64,000 nucleotides of DNA, from positions 2,579,501-2,643,500 of the forward strand of contig NC_014614.1 in the NCBI RefSeq assembly GCF_000196455.1, in the 5' to 3' direction. Under the pieces are notes generated by a model. That model made no database searches and was not told the DNA's origin. It was given only the letters and a program-made list of their open reading frames with translations. This DNA comes from Acetoanaerobium sticklandii (GTDB taxonomy: Bacteria > Bacillota > Clostridia > Peptostreptococcales > Filifactoraceae). Shown here one piece after another: positions 33,720 to 42,591 of the stretch. Numbering within the stretch: the stretch's first letter is position 1; each line of letters begins with the position of its first letter. A program made the translations under genes and the position numbers.

Positions 33720-34544
33720 ATGACATTAGAGATTGCAGAAATTTTAAAAGTTATTTTTTTAGGGATAGTAGAGGGTATAACTGAGTGGCTACCCATCAGT
33801 AGCACTGGACATATGCTTATCGTGGACGAATTTTTACAACTAAACGCCAGCGATTCATTCAAGGAAATGTTCTTTGTAATTATTCAGCTCGGAGCTATTT
33901 TAGCTGTACTTACCAGTTTTTGGAAAAAGATGTTTCCTTTTCAATTTAAAGATGAATCTCAGCCTATCATTAAGAAAGAAATATTTTCACTTTGGTTTAA
34001 GGTAGTAGTTGCCTGCATCCCTGGAGCAGTTATTACGCTTCTTTTTGATGATTATATAGAAGCAAATTTTCATACACCAATTGTTATAGCTACAACCTTG
34101 ATTATTTATGGCATTGGGTTTATTATAGTAGAAAATTGGAATAAAATGCGCATTCCTAGTATCACTAATCTAAACGAAATCACTTACAAAACCGCTTGGC
34201 TTATAGGACTATTTCAAGTTCTATCTATAATACCTGGCACATCTCGATCAGGTGCTACTATTATTGGAGCACTCATCATTGGAGTATCTAGAGTAGCTGC
34301 AGCAGAATTTACTTTTTTTCTAGCTGTACCAGTAATGTTTGGGCTTAGTGCACTTAAAATCTTAAAATTCGGTTTTGTTTTCACAGCCTCAGAACTTTTT
34401 ATTCTAATTTTAGGAATGGCTGTAGCCTTTATAGTATCTGTGGCAGTTATCAAATTCCTTATGAGCTTTATCAAAAAGCATGATTTTAAAGCTTTTGGCT
34501 GGTACAGGATAGTACTCGGAATTGCTATAATAATTTTGCTATAA
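33720..34544 (+). CDS. uppP: undecaprenyl-diphosphatase (bacitracin resistance)
   Basis: 274 residues, the usual BacA/UppP length, with eight or so helices. Both active-site boxes are intact: FLGIVEGITEWLPISSTGH with the catalytic Glu, Ser and His, and IPGTSRSGATIIG with the Arg. It dephosphorylates undecaprenyl pyrophosphate at the membrane, recycling the lipid carrier for wall synthesis and relieving bacitracin. GAGGAGG stands before the ATG. Unlike a housekeeping copy it has a BcrR-type operator, pointing to induction together with the BcrAB-like exporter. Confidence 0.95.
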   Translation: MTLEIAEILKVIFLGIVEGITEWLPISSTGHMLIVDEFLQLNASDSFKEMFFVIIQLGAILAVLTSFWKKMFPFQFKDESQPIIKKEIFSLWFKVVVACIPGAVITLLFDDYIEANFHTPIVIATTLIIYGIGFIIVENWNKMRIPSITNLNEITYKTAWLIGLFQVLSIIPGTSRSGATIIGALIIGVSRVAAAEFTFFLAVPVMFGLSALKILKFGFVFTASELFILILGMAVAFIVSVAVIKFLMSFIKKHDFKAFGWYRIVLGIAIIILL

Positions 34545-34549
34545 AACTA

Positions 34550-34578
34550 TTGCTTTTTGATATCACATGATATATAAT
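34550..34578 (+). promoter_or_regulatory. promoter of the NAD salvage operon
   Basis: TTGCTT (34550-34555), 17-base spacer, TATAAT (34573-34578), starting just after the uppP stop. The likely start point falls in the first of the two palindromic operators. Confidence 0.55.
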
Positions 34579-34583
34579 CAAAA

Positions 34584-34614
34584 TATACTTAGACACAAAG
34601 TGTAACTAAGTATA
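34584..34614 (+). promoter_or_regulatory. NrtR-type operator, copy 1
   Basis: A 31-bp inverted repeat with 8-bp perfect arms, TATACTTA and TAAGTATA, around a 15-base centre holding ACAC-AAA-GTGT. It begins 5 bases after the -10 box, so binding would block initiation. Confidence 0.6.
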
Positions 34615-34623
34615 TTTTTTAAA

Positions 34624-34654
34624 CTTACTTAAGTACAAATTGTCATTAAGTAAG
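34624..34654 (+). promoter_or_regulatory. NrtR-type operator, copy 2
   Basis: A second 31-bp inverted repeat, CTTACTTA and TAAGTAAG, exactly 40 bases after copy 1 and of the same architecture, with ACAAATTGT in the centre. It ends next to the ribosome binding site of nrtR. Two copies on one face of the helix suggest cooperative autorepression. Confidence 0.6.
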
Positions 34655-34666
34655 AAGGAGGACGAG

Positions 34667-35413
34667 ATGGAATTTAAAGATTATAAAAAACTAAGTCTGG
34701 CAAATGACATCGTTATTTTGACAGCGACTGATAAACCTGAAGATGACAAAAGAAAAGTACCCGAAAAAACCTTACAAATTTTATTAATAAAGAGATATGA
34801 AGAGCCCTATAATGAATTTTGGTCACTTCCTGGAGGCTTTGTAGACTATGATAAAAACCTCGATGATTGCGCTAGAGAAAAGCTCTATGCAAAGACTGGA
34901 ATCAAAAACTTATATATGGAGCAGCTATATACCTATGGAGATACAAATAGAGATGAAAGAGGAAGAGTTGTGAGTGTAGCCTACCTTGCTCTTGTAAAAA
35001 AAAGCGACATTAATATACAAATCTCTCAAAAAACAGACAGCTCATCTGCTTCTTGGTTTTCCATAGAGCCTATTAGAAAAGCTGATGAGATAGTCGATGT
35101 AAGTCTAATCTCTGAAGATGGTCACTTAATAGTTAAAGACCTTGCCTTTGACCATAAGCAGATGATTATAGATGCTCTAAACAGACTTCAAAACAAAATA
35201 GAATACACTGACCTAGCTTTTAACTTAGTTCCAGAATTTTTTACTGTAAAAGAGCTTCAAATGGTTTATGAATGTATCCTTGGAAGGACTATACAAGCTT
35301 TCAGGCGAAAAATAAGTGACAAAATCAAGCCTGCTGACATGATGAAAGACGATGGCTCGGCGTATAGACCAGCTCAGCTCTATAGATTTGATAACAAACA
35401 TTCTAAATTTTAG
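34667..35413 (+). CDS. nrtR: NrtR-like Nudix-fold transcriptional regulator of NAD metabolism
   Basis: 248 residues from the ATG at 34667, with AAGGAGG 5 bases upstream. The N-terminal part is a Nudix fold (LPGGFVDYDKNLDDCAREKL), but the Nudix box lost its REUxEExG glutamates, as expected of ADP-ribose-sensing regulators rather than hydrolases. The C-terminal part from about residue 170 (FFTVKELQMVYECILGRTIQ) is the winged-helix DNA-binding domain of NrtR. It should repress the operon until ADP-ribose or NAD turnover signals need. First gene of the five-gene NAD salvage operon, 15 bases before pncA. Confidence 0.85.
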   Translation: MEFKDYKKLSLANDIVILTATDKPEDDKRKVPEKTLQILLIKRYEEPYNEFWSLPGGFVDYDKNLDDCAREKLYAKTGIKNLYMEQLYTYGDTNRDERGRVVSVAYLALVKKSDINIQISQKTDSSSASWFSIEPIRKADEIVDVSLISEDGHLIVKDLAFDHKQMIIDALNRLQNKIEYTDLAFNLVPEFFTVKELQMVYECILGRTIQAFRRKISDKIKPADMMKDDGSAYRPAQLYRFDNKHSKF

Positions 35414-35427
35414 GGGAGGCTAATATT

Positions 35428-35952
35428 ATGAAAAAAATACTTTTAGTGGTTGATTTTCAAAAAGATTTTGTGGATGGAACATTAGGATTTGAAAAAGCAG
35501 TAGCTCTAGACATAAAAATAGCCCAGCGACTAAAAAAAGCTAAAGAAGACAACGAAATAATTCTATTTACTATGGATACTCATCAGCCTAATTATCTTGA
35601 AACCCAAGAAGGAAAAAATCTACCAGTGGAGCACTGTATAGAAGAAAGCGAAGGTTGGAAGCTATATGGAGAAACAGGTAAGGTAATTGAAAATCCAATC
35701 TATATCAAAAAACCTACCTTTGGAGGATTGGGATTAATCGAAATCCTTTGTCCTTACTCTGATGAAGAAACTGAAATAGAAATCTGCGGTGTGGTTACAA
35801 ATATGTGCGTAATTTCAAATGCAGTAATCTGCAAAGCTGTGCTTCCAGAAGCTCTTATAACTATAAATTCACAGCTATGCGCATCCTTTGACGATAATCT
35901 TCACGATGAAGCTATCCATGTTATGGAGTCTATGCAAATGAAAATAATATAA
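35428..35952 (+). CDS. pncA: nicotinamidase / isochorismatase-family hydrolase
   Basis: 174 residues. The PncA triad is visible: Asp9 in VVDFQKDF, a Lys in YIKKPTFGG and the nucleophile Cys in GVVTNMCVIS. It deamidates nicotinamide to nicotinate. The family includes other amidases, but its place between nrtR and nadV makes nicotinamidase likely. With NadV in the same operon the cell can either deamidate nicotinamide or convert it directly to NMN. Confidence 0.85.
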   Translation: MKKILLVVDFQKDFVDGTLGFEKAVALDIKIAQRLKKAKEDNEIILFTMDTHQPNYLETQEGKNLPVEHCIEESEGWKLYGETGKVIENPIYIKKPTFGGLGLIEILCPYSDEETEIEICGVVTNMCVISNAVICKAVLPEALITINSQLCASFDDNLHDEAIHVMESMQMKII

Positions 35953-35965
35953 TTAGAGGTGCCAT

Positions 35966-36775
35966 ATGCTAAAAATCAATGGGGAAATATTTGGAGATGA
36001 GGAATTTCGAAATAAAGAAGCAGTCTATAAAAAGCCTAAATTAAACACTGATATAAATACCATCACCTTGCTTTTTGAAAGCAATAAGGATATAGCTAAT
36101 CTAGCAATGGCTCATAGCTACCTAAATATTCATGCTCCAGAGCAAAAAAAACTTTTGCTTATGCCCTATCTTCCATATAGCCGAATGGATAGAGAAATAA
36201 ATGACCAAATATTTAGTTTGAGATACTTTGCAGATATTCTAAATAATATGAGCTTTGAAAAAATTCTCCTAGCTGATCCCCATTCCAAAGCTAGCTCGGA
36301 TTTAATCAACAATCTAGAAGAATTAAATATTGAAGACATAATATTAGACGAAATACTTCCTAAAATTGACATAGACTTTATCATGTTTCCTGATAAAGGG
36401 GCCAAAGAAAAATATACAAAAAAATATCTAAAGCTCTGTAAAAAACATAAGGTGATATACGGTCAAAAAAAGAGAGACCTGTCAAACAGAGGCAAGATTA
36501 AGGAATATAGTATTATAGCTGAGGATATAGATTTAAAAGATAAATCATCCCTTATAATAGATGACCTTTGTAGCTTTGGCAATACCTTTAAGCATGCCAG
36601 CTCAGCTCTTAAATCTGAAGGAGTAGATAAAATCTATCTATTTGTAACTCATACTGAAAATACTATTTTTCAAGGTGAGCTACTTGATTCTTCAGATATA
36701 GAAAAAGTTTTTACTACAAATAGTATCCTTAGAAGCCAAAGCCATCCTAAGCTTTTGGTTATTGATATATTTTAG
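35966..36775 (+). CDS. ribose-phosphate pyrophosphokinase-like protein
   Basis: 269 residues, shorter than housekeeping Prs (about 315). Recognisable are the LLLMPYLPYSRMDREI flexible-loop region and the PRPP-binding loop LIIDDLCSFGNTFKHA, with FSLRYFADILNNM before. It should make PRPP from ribose 5-phosphate and ATP, the co-substrate of NadV next door. Location in a NAD operon suggests a dedicated PRPP supply. The divergence leaves some doubt about full activity. Confidence 0.8.
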   Translation: MLKINGEIFGDEEFRNKEAVYKKPKLNTDINTITLLFESNKDIANLAMAHSYLNIHAPEQKKLLLMPYLPYSRMDREINDQIFSLRYFADILNNMSFEKILLADPHSKASSDLINNLEELNIEDIILDEILPKIDIDFIMFPDKGAKEKYTKKYLKLCKKHKVIYGQKKRDLSNRGKIKEYSIIAEDIDLKDKSSLIIDDLCSFGNTFKHASSALKSEGVDKIYLFVTHTENTIFQGELLDSSDIEKVFTTNSILRSQSHPKLLVIDIF

Positions 36776-36792
36776 AACTTGGAGGTTTTGTT

Positions 36793-38322
36793 ATGAGAAA
36801 ACATCAAATGACCTTGATAAGCGATTTTTATAAACAAGCACATGCTGAGCAGTATCCAAAGGGAATGAATTTTATAGCCTCTTACTTTACCCCAAGAATG
36901 TCTAGATTAAGAGAGGAACATAGCCTTATAGTATTTGGAATACAAGGATTTATAAAGGACTATTTAATTGAAAGATTCAATGATACTTTTTTTAATGTGC
37001 CTCTAGATACTATACTCAAGGAATACGAAAGAGTTATAAAGCACACCCTAAGCCATAGTTACTGTGAACCTACTAAGATTGCAGAGCTTCACTCGCTTGG
37101 ATATCTTCCTATAGAAATCAAAGCTTTAAAAGAAGGAACTAAATGCCCAATTAAAGTTCCATGTATTGAAATAACTAGTACAAAGCCAGGCTTCGAATGG
37201 GTAGTGCAGTTTATAGAAAGCATAATGAGCTGTCAGCTATGGTATCCTATGACAATTGCCAATCAAGCCTATAAATATAGACAAATTGTAAATGAGTACT
37301 TTGAAAAAACAGCTGATGATACTGCTCCTAGATATGCAGCAATATCTGAATTTGGCTTTAGAGGTGCTCAGGGACAAGAAGGTGCAGTACTCGCAAGCTC
37401 AGCTTTCCTTACTTCTTTTGCTAAGACTGCTACTATTCCTGCCATCCTTTATCTCGAGGACTACTACAATGGAACTCTCGAAAATGCTAGTTTAGGCGCA
37501 AGTATGATATCCACTGAGCATAGCGTTATGTGCAGTAATTTTGCAGTTGATAACGATGAGGCTACCTTTGTAAAGCGACTTCTTAGTGAAATATATCCAA
37601 CTGAAAACGTATCAATGGTCTCAGATAGCTATGATTACTGGAACATGATAGAAAATATTTTGAGCCGCGAAGATATAAAAACCCTCATCCAAACTAGAAA
37701 TGGAGCTCTATTTGTAAGGGGAGACAGCGGAAATCCCGTTGATATAATTTGTGGTACTGATAATAGCTCAGAGTTTAATAGATCTTCTGCTATGAAAGGA
37801 ACGGTAGAGGCTCTATGGGACGAATTTGGAGGATATATAAATTCAAAAGGCTACAAGGTTCTAAATAATACAATAAGAGTAATCTATGGTGACAGCATCA
37901 CTCCTGAAAGAGCTGAGCTCATCTATAAAGGACTTATGGACAAGGGCTTTGCTGCCAATAATGTAGCTCTTGGCGCTGGAAGTTTTTCCATGCAATGTGC
38001 AGAAGAAAATGGACAAATCAAACCATTTACTAGAGACACTTACGGAATAGCAATAAAAGCAACCTATGTTGAAGTAGATGGCAAACCAATAGAAGTATTT
38101 AAAAACCCTGTAACCGACACAGGAAACTTCAAAAAATCTCAAAAAGGTATGTGTTATGTCCACTATGATGAAAATGGGGATATAGCTGTAACAGATGGCT
38201 ACACTAGAGCTACTCTTCCAAATGAAGGTAATTTATTGCAGAGCGTGTTCAAAAATGGTAAAGTCTACAATGAAATCTCAATATATGATGTTAGAAATAC
38301 CTTGCATGAAAATAGATTTTAA
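36793..38322 (+). CDS. nadV: nicotinamide phosphoribosyltransferase
   Basis: 509 residues, close to bacterial NadV and human NAMPT. Signature areas are DFYKQAHAEQYPKGMNFIAS, YFTPRMSRL, SEFGFRGAQGQEGAVLASSA, ISTEHSVMC, FVRGDSGNPVDIICG and LGAGSFSMQ. It forms NMN from nicotinamide and PRPP, skipping deamidation. It lies 17 bases after the prs-like gene and 26 before nadE. NMN then needs an adenylyltransferase, which is not in this operon. Confidence 0.95.
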   Translation: MRKHQMTLISDFYKQAHAEQYPKGMNFIASYFTPRMSRLREEHSLIVFGIQGFIKDYLIERFNDTFFNVPLDTILKEYERVIKHTLSHSYCEPTKIAELHSLGYLPIEIKALKEGTKCPIKVPCIEITSTKPGFEWVVQFIESIMSCQLWYPMTIANQAYKYRQIVNEYFEKTADDTAPRYAAISEFGFRGAQGQEGAVLASSAFLTSFAKTATIPAILYLEDYYNGTLENASLGASMISTEHSVMCSNFAVDNDEATFVKRLLSEIYPTENVSMVSDSYDYWNMIENILSREDIKTLIQTRNGALFVRGDSGNPVDIICGTDNSSEFNRSSAMKGTVEALWDEFGGYINSKGYKVLNNTIRVIYGDSITPERAELIYKGLMDKGFAANNVALGAGSFSMQCAEENGQIKPFTRDTYGIAIKATYVEVDGKPIEVFKNPVTDTGNFKKSQKGMCYVHYDENGDIAVTDGYTRATLPNEGNLLQSVFKNGKVYNEISIYDVRNTLHENRF

Positions 38323-38348
38323 AAAATTTACTTGAAGGGATGAACATA

Positions 38349-39092
38349 ATGAACTATGAATTTGATGCTGTTAAGGTGAGAGACGAAATAATAAAATGGT
38401 TAAAAGACTACAAAGAATCAACTGGCTTAACTAAAGTAGTACTAGGCATATCAGGAGGTAAAGATAGCAGCGTGGTTGCAGCTCTTTGCGCTAGAGCTTA
38501 CGGTAAAGAAAATGTCTATGGAATTCTAATGCCAAATGGAGATCAGATAGATATAGCTGATAGTCATAAGGTATGTGAAGCTTTAGGTATAAACTCAAGA
38601 GTAATAAATATAAAACCAGTATATGACGCTGAGCTAGCGGTACTTGAATCAACTGGAGATGAAATATCAGTAGATGCAAAGATAAATATAGCTCCTCGTA
38701 TCCGTATGATGACTCTTTATGCATGGGGACAATCCCACCACTGCCGAGTATGTGGCACAGGAAACTTGAGCGAACTAACACTAGGATATTTTACTAAATA
38801 TGGGGACGGTGGAGTAGATTTTAACCCTATAGCAAACCTTACAAGCGTAGAAGTAGTGGAAGTAGGAGATACCTTAGAAGAACTCCCATATGACTTAGTT
38901 CACAAAACTCCAACTGATGGACTTTCTGGAAAATCCGATGAGGAAAGACTTGGATTAAAATATGAGGATGTTCATAAATATATAAGAAATCTTGAGCTTG
39001 ATAATCAAGAAACTGTAGAAAAAATTAAAAAGCTAGAAAAGGCAGCTCTTCATAAGAGAACTTCCATCCCTACTTTTGCTTATACTAAATAG
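38349..39092 (+). CDS. nadE: NAD synthetase, ammonia- or glutamine-dependent
   Basis: 247 residues from the ATG at 38349; GAAGGG lies 9 bases before it, while the ATG at 38340 is too close to that site. The PP-loop LGISGGKDSSVVAALCARAY is intact, as is CGTGNLSELTLGYFTKYGDG, typical of NadE. It converts nicotinate adenine dinucleotide to NAD+. There is no amidotransferase domain, so ammonia is the likely nitrogen source. Final gene of the operon. Confidence 0.94.
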   Translation: MNYEFDAVKVRDEIIKWLKDYKESTGLTKVVLGISGGKDSSVVAALCARAYGKENVYGILMPNGDQIDIADSHKVCEALGINSRVINIKPVYDAELAVLESTGDEISVDAKINIAPRIRMMTLYAWGQSHHCRVCGTGNLSELTLGYFTKYGDGGVDFNPIANLTSVEVVEVGDTLEELPYDLVHKTPTDGLSGKSDEERLGLKYEDVHKYIRNLELDNQETVEKIKKLEKAALHKRTSIPTFAYTK

Positions 39093-39113
39093 ACCTGCAT
39101 ATGCAGGTCTATT
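39088..39113. terminator. bidirectional terminator after nadE
   Basis: AATAGACCTGCAT and ATGCAGGTCTATT form a perfect 13-bp stem with no spacer bases; the left arm contains the nadE stop codon. T-rich sequence follows on both strands, so it also ends the convergent DUF6884 transcript. Confidence 0.75.
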
Positions 39114-39125
39114 TCATTAACATTT

Positions 39126-40523
39126 TTACAAATAGTAACGAATCTTTATTGTAGAGCTTTTTCCACTTGGAGTTGTGTTTAAAATCATATCTTTATCTGT
39201 CCTCAGTTTGTACATTGCACTACACACTGATGGCATTTTATTAACCAACTTCATTTCTTTATGGATGTCACCTGAAATTATATCAATGTATTTATATCCT
39301 TTTATTTTGCTTTGTGCCATTATATCTTTTATATAAGACACAATACTTAAAGTTAAACCTTTAGAAGCATTGTTATTTAAACTGGTTTTTAGATTGTTAT
39401 TTTTCGTAGTTTCATTTGTTTTATCTATAATAACTGGTACATTATTTAATGATTTATCAAATTCACCATCAATCATATTTTTTAAATCGCTTATCTCAGA
39501 GTTTGATAACTGTCTTGCGTTTAGTCCCTGAGTATTCCATAAACCACTCTGAGCGATTTCTAACTTTGGACTATGTTTACCAAGCCATGAATCAGAACTA
39601 TAAAAATCGTTAGTGTTATTTAATAGTGAAATTAAACCTTCTTCAATTCTCAAGCGTTTTTCCTTAGTCTCTACTTCAAAACAGACAAATGAAATATTGT
39701 TGTGAAGATAGTTAGTTACTTCTTTTTCTATAGATAATTTATTTTCACTATTAATAGCATCTAAAAATTTAGTTCTAGTATCTGCTTTAGATTCATCTAA
39801 AGACCATATATATTCATAGGGATTTTTATTTTTATGAAGTAAAGCTAGCCCTATATTTTTTCTAAATATACTGCCATCTTTATTCTCTTTTTGAAAATGA
39901 TCTTTGAGTCTATTTTTTAATCTTCCATCAGATTTATGTGTCCCTATTCTTACAATTCTATCAAAATATCCATACTTCTCACCACGTTCAAACATAACAT
40001 AAATCCCGTTTTCAAATGGTATTTGAGTTATATCATAGTGATATAATCTGTTAGCATTATTAAATAGTTCATGAATTTCTTTACAGTAATTATCTTCTTC
40101 TGCATATTGGTTGTTTTCAATCATTAAATTTAATTTTGGAATCCAGTTTCCAATTCTTTCAGATTTAAGTGGTATCTTATATTTAGAAAAATATGGAATC
40201 AGATTTTCATAATATATTTTTCCAGCTATAATCGTAAACTCATCACTGTCTAACAAAAATTCATTTTTCATAGATAAAATTACATTATTAGACCACAACA
40301 GTCTTTCTTTAGAGGATTTATCTTTTAATGCTTCATTATATGGTTTTATTACTTCATACTCAGAAATTAATCCATATTTAGCTGATAAAATATATATCTT
40401 GTCAGAAGTTTTTTTTGCATATTGATAGGAAAGCCTAAATCGTGAACTCTCTGAATACATCTCACTTACTCTACATGGATAATTCTTTTTTCTACTTGTA
40501 CAAGATAACAAAGCCACTTTCAT
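39126..40523 (-). CDS. DUF6884 plus GIY-YIG domain protein
   Basis: 465 residues from the ATG at 40523, which has GGAGG upstream; the frame is open 14 codons further. Residues 1-140 match DUF6884: MKVALLSCTSRKK, YILSAKYGLI, IKPYNEAL, and DEFTIIAGKIYYENLIPYF. The central part (about 175-300) has a GIY-YIG-like core, GIYVMFERGEKYGYFDRIVR then IGTHKSDGRLKNRLKDHF. The C-terminal 100 residues are polar and unassigned. A nuclease role is inferred. It follows the Fic gene by 55 bases, and the two probably form one cassette. Confidence 0.7.
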   Translation of the reverse strand: MKVALLSCTSRKKNYPCRVSEMYSESSRFRLSYQYAKKTSDKIYILSAKYGLISEYEVIKPYNEALKDKSSKERLLWSNNVILSMKNEFLLDSDEFTIIAGKIYYENLIPYFSKYKIPLKSERIGNWIPKLNLMIENNQYAEEDNYCKEIHELFNNANRLYHYDITQIPFENGIYVMFERGEKYGYFDRIVRIGTHKSDGRLKNRLKDHFQKENKDGSIFRKNIGLALLHKNKNPYEYIWSLDESKADTRTKFLDAINSENKLSIEKEVTNYLHNNISFVCFEVETKEKRLRIEEGLISLLNNTNDFYSSDSWLGKHSPKLEIAQSGLWNTQGLNARQLSNSEISDLKNMIDGEFDKSLNNVPVIIDKTNETTKNNNLKTSLNNNASKGLTLSIVSYIKDIMAQSKIKGYKYIDIISGDIHKEMKLVNKMPSVCSAMYKLRTDKDMILNTTPSGKSSTIKIRYYL

Positions 40524-40578
40524 ATGAAGCCTCCATTTCTCAGATAATTTATATTTTAAGGGCAATAATTTTTATTAT

Positions 40579-41655
40579 TTATAATCTTTTCATCAATTCA
40601 ATAAGGCGCCTATTAATAAATATTTTGTCTTTTCCCCTCACTTCTACTGTAAGAATATTCGTTTCAGCTAGTTCGTTTAAGTAGTTTGATGCTGTTTTTC
40701 TTGTTACATTCAGTTCATTTTCTACGCTAGAAATCCGTGTATAAAATTCTGTAAAAATGAGATTTACTAATTCTTTTGAATGAATTTTAGGTAACTTTTC
40801 TTTTATTTCAATTGATGTTTCTTCAATTAGTTTATTTAGTTCTTTGAGTATCCTTAGTGAGCGGTCTGAGGTATTTTGGATACCTTTCAGTATATATATA
40901 ATCCAGTCTTCCCAGTTTCCTTGTGTATGAATTTCATTGAGTAGCCTATAATACTCGCTCTTTGTTTCAAGGACATATTTGCTAAGATACAATATTGGTG
41001 AATCCAACAAATCCTTCATTACAAGATAAAGTTCGTTTATGATTCTTCCAGTTCTTCCATTACCATCATAAAATGGGTGGATGCTTTCAAACTGATAATG
41101 GATAACTGCAAGCTTAATCAGTGGATCTATATCGTCATCAATATTTATAAACTGCTCTAAATTCCATAATAATTCTCTAAGTTCTTCTTCTGTTCCTGGT
41201 GGTCTATAGATTATTTCTCCAGTCTTATCGTTCATTAAAACAGTTCCACCCTGTGTTCTGATTCCAGCATTATTTTCCTCTATTATTGATTGAATTTCTA
41301 CAATCATGTTTGTTGTTAATATACCATTCTCTCTGATTAGAGTAATTCCTCTCCACAATGCATCTTTATAGTTTAAAACTTCTTTTGCAGAGCTACTAGA
41401 GTAATTTTTATTTGAAAGCGATTGAAAAAGCTCATCATGTGTAGTTATAATATTTTCAATTTCTGAGCTTTCTTTAGCTTCATTTATAGTGATGGCATTG
41501 ATAAGTATATTTTTATTTGGTACTATTTCTGAATAACCTTTTAGCTCAGCTATTCGACGATTCGCTTTTGCAACTTCCCTCATAATTTCTACAGTTTCAA
41601 TATTCACTAGCTTATTATTCCACCTTGGGGGTAATTTTTCTAATTTTTTATTCAT
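40579..41655 (-). CDS. Fic family protein with N-terminal inhibitory helix and C-terminal winged helix
   Basis: 358 residues. The Fic core is HPFYDGNGRTGR, canonical HxFx(D/E)GNGRxxR, so AMP transfer to a target hydroxyl is expected. The N-terminal helix contains SSEIEN, the (S/T)xxxE(G/N) inhibitory motif, placing it in class II with self-inhibition. The last 85 residues (FTEFYTRISSVENELNVTRK then TASNYLNEL) form a winged helix that may bind DNA or act in dimerisation. GAGGAG precedes the ATG. Three inverted repeats surround its promoter, suggesting autoregulation. Confidence 0.9.
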   Translation of the reverse strand: MNKKLEKLPPRWNNKLVNIETVEIMREVAKANRRIAELKGYSEIVPNKNILINAITINEAKESSEIENIITTHDELFQSLSNKNYSSSSAKEVLNYKDALWRGITLIRENGILTTNMIVEIQSIIEENNAGIRTQGGTVLMNDKTGEIIYRPPGTEEELRELLWNLEQFINIDDDIDPLIKLAVIHYQFESIHPFYDGNGRTGRIINELYLVMKDLLDSPILYLSKYVLETKSEYYRLLNEIHTQGNWEDWIIYILKGIQNTSDRSLRILKELNKLIEETSIEIKEKLPKIHSKELVNLIFTEFYTRISSVENELNVTRKTASNYLNELAETNILTVEVRGKDKIFINRRLIELMKRL

Positions 41656-41669
41656 AAGAATCTCCTCGT

Positions 41670-41764
41670 GTGTAATATATACTATATTTTACTCCTATTC
41701 TAAGTATATGTGTAATAATTACTCACGTCAAATGAATATGGGTAATTTATTTAATATTTTACTC
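41670..41764. repeat. three related inverted repeats around the Fic promoter
   Basis: Site A (41740-41764) and site C (41670-41694) are 25-bp sequences with arms GNGTAA and TTACTC around an AT-rich centre. Site B (41710-41724) is a compact version, GTGTAAT-A-ATTACTC. Site A lies upstream of the -35, B fills the -35/-10 spacer and C lies between the -10 and the ribosome binding site. This arrangement suits cooperative repression, possibly by the Fic protein's own winged helix. Confidence 0.6.
41703..41731 (-). promoter_or_regulatory. promoter of the Fic cassette
   Basis: On the - strand TTGACG (41726-41731), a 17-base spacer and TATACT (41703-41708). The spacer coincides with one of three related inverted repeats. 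Confidence 0.65.
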
Positions 41765-41841
41765 ATTTATATGGAATGCCGTTTATTATACCTATAATAA
41801 ACCAAAGTTTATCATTAATTTAGCTTTTATGAACTTGCATT

Positions 41842-42591
41842 TTACTCCCATTTAAAAAATCTAATAGCTACAGCCACTGAAACAACTGCTATCCCTGTCA
41901 TTATAATAGCTGGAACCACTATGACTTTGCTGTCAACCCCTAGGCCTAAAGATGAGGCTTTTAGCAATTTTATTCCCTGTGTAAGAGGAAGTATATCTAC
42001 TGTTTTTTGAAGTGCATTAGGCATAACTTCATACGGAAGTGTCGCTCCTGAAAAAATGAGCATAGGAAAATATAATATGCTCGCTATTATTCCTGCCATT
42101 TTCGTATTTGGTGCAATTCCTCCTACCATCATTCCTATACTAAACATAGATACCATCACTAAAATGTATGCTCCTATAAAAGTCCCTATATCTCCACGAA
42201 ATTGATATCCAAAGAAGAGTTTTGCAACAAAATATAAAAGAAATAAAGATAAAACTGCATATAAAAAATATATAGTTACTTGAACTAATAAAATCATAGC
42301 TGGACTAACAGGAGTTACCTTATATCTTTTTAGTATGTTTTTCCCTCTATACTCTGATATAACCAGTGGCAATCCCATGACACCCCCTGCACAAATAGAA
42401 ATCGTAGCTAGTGCTCCAAATGACTGCTCTAAAAAAGAATACCCTGCCCCTTCAAATGCTGGCTTATTTCCATAAATAACTCCGAGAATAATAAGCACCA
42501 CCAGCGGAGCACAAATAGCAAATATAAACATATCCATCCCTCTAAGAGACAGCTTTAGCTCTGTTTTTAGCATTGTACTAAAGGTTTTCAT
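41842..42591 (-). CDS. ABC-2 type transporter permease
   Basis: 249 residues from the ATG at 42591, with GAGGAGGAAGCTA upstream inside the ATPase gene; the frame continues 15 codons further. Six helices and the ABC-2 pattern SEYRGKNILKRYKVTPVSPA, then MFSIGMMVGGIAPNTKMAGI, LPYEVMPNALQKTVDILPLT and QGIKLLK. With the adjoining ATPase it should export a drug or lipid-like compound. Starts 14 bases inside the ATPase gene, so translation is coupled. Confidence 0.88.
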   Translation of the reverse strand: MKTFSTMLKTELKLSLRGMDMFIFAICAPLVVLIILGVIYGNKPAFEGAGYSFLEQSFGALATISICAGGVMGLPLVISEYRGKNILKRYKVTPVSPAMILLVQVTIYFLYAVLSLFLLYFVAKLFFGYQFRGDIGTFIGAYILVMVSMFSIGMMVGGIAPNTKMAGIIASILYFPMLIFSGATLPYEVMPNALQKTVDILPLTQGIKLLKASSLGLGVDSKVIVVPAIIMTGIAVVSVAVAIRFFKWE

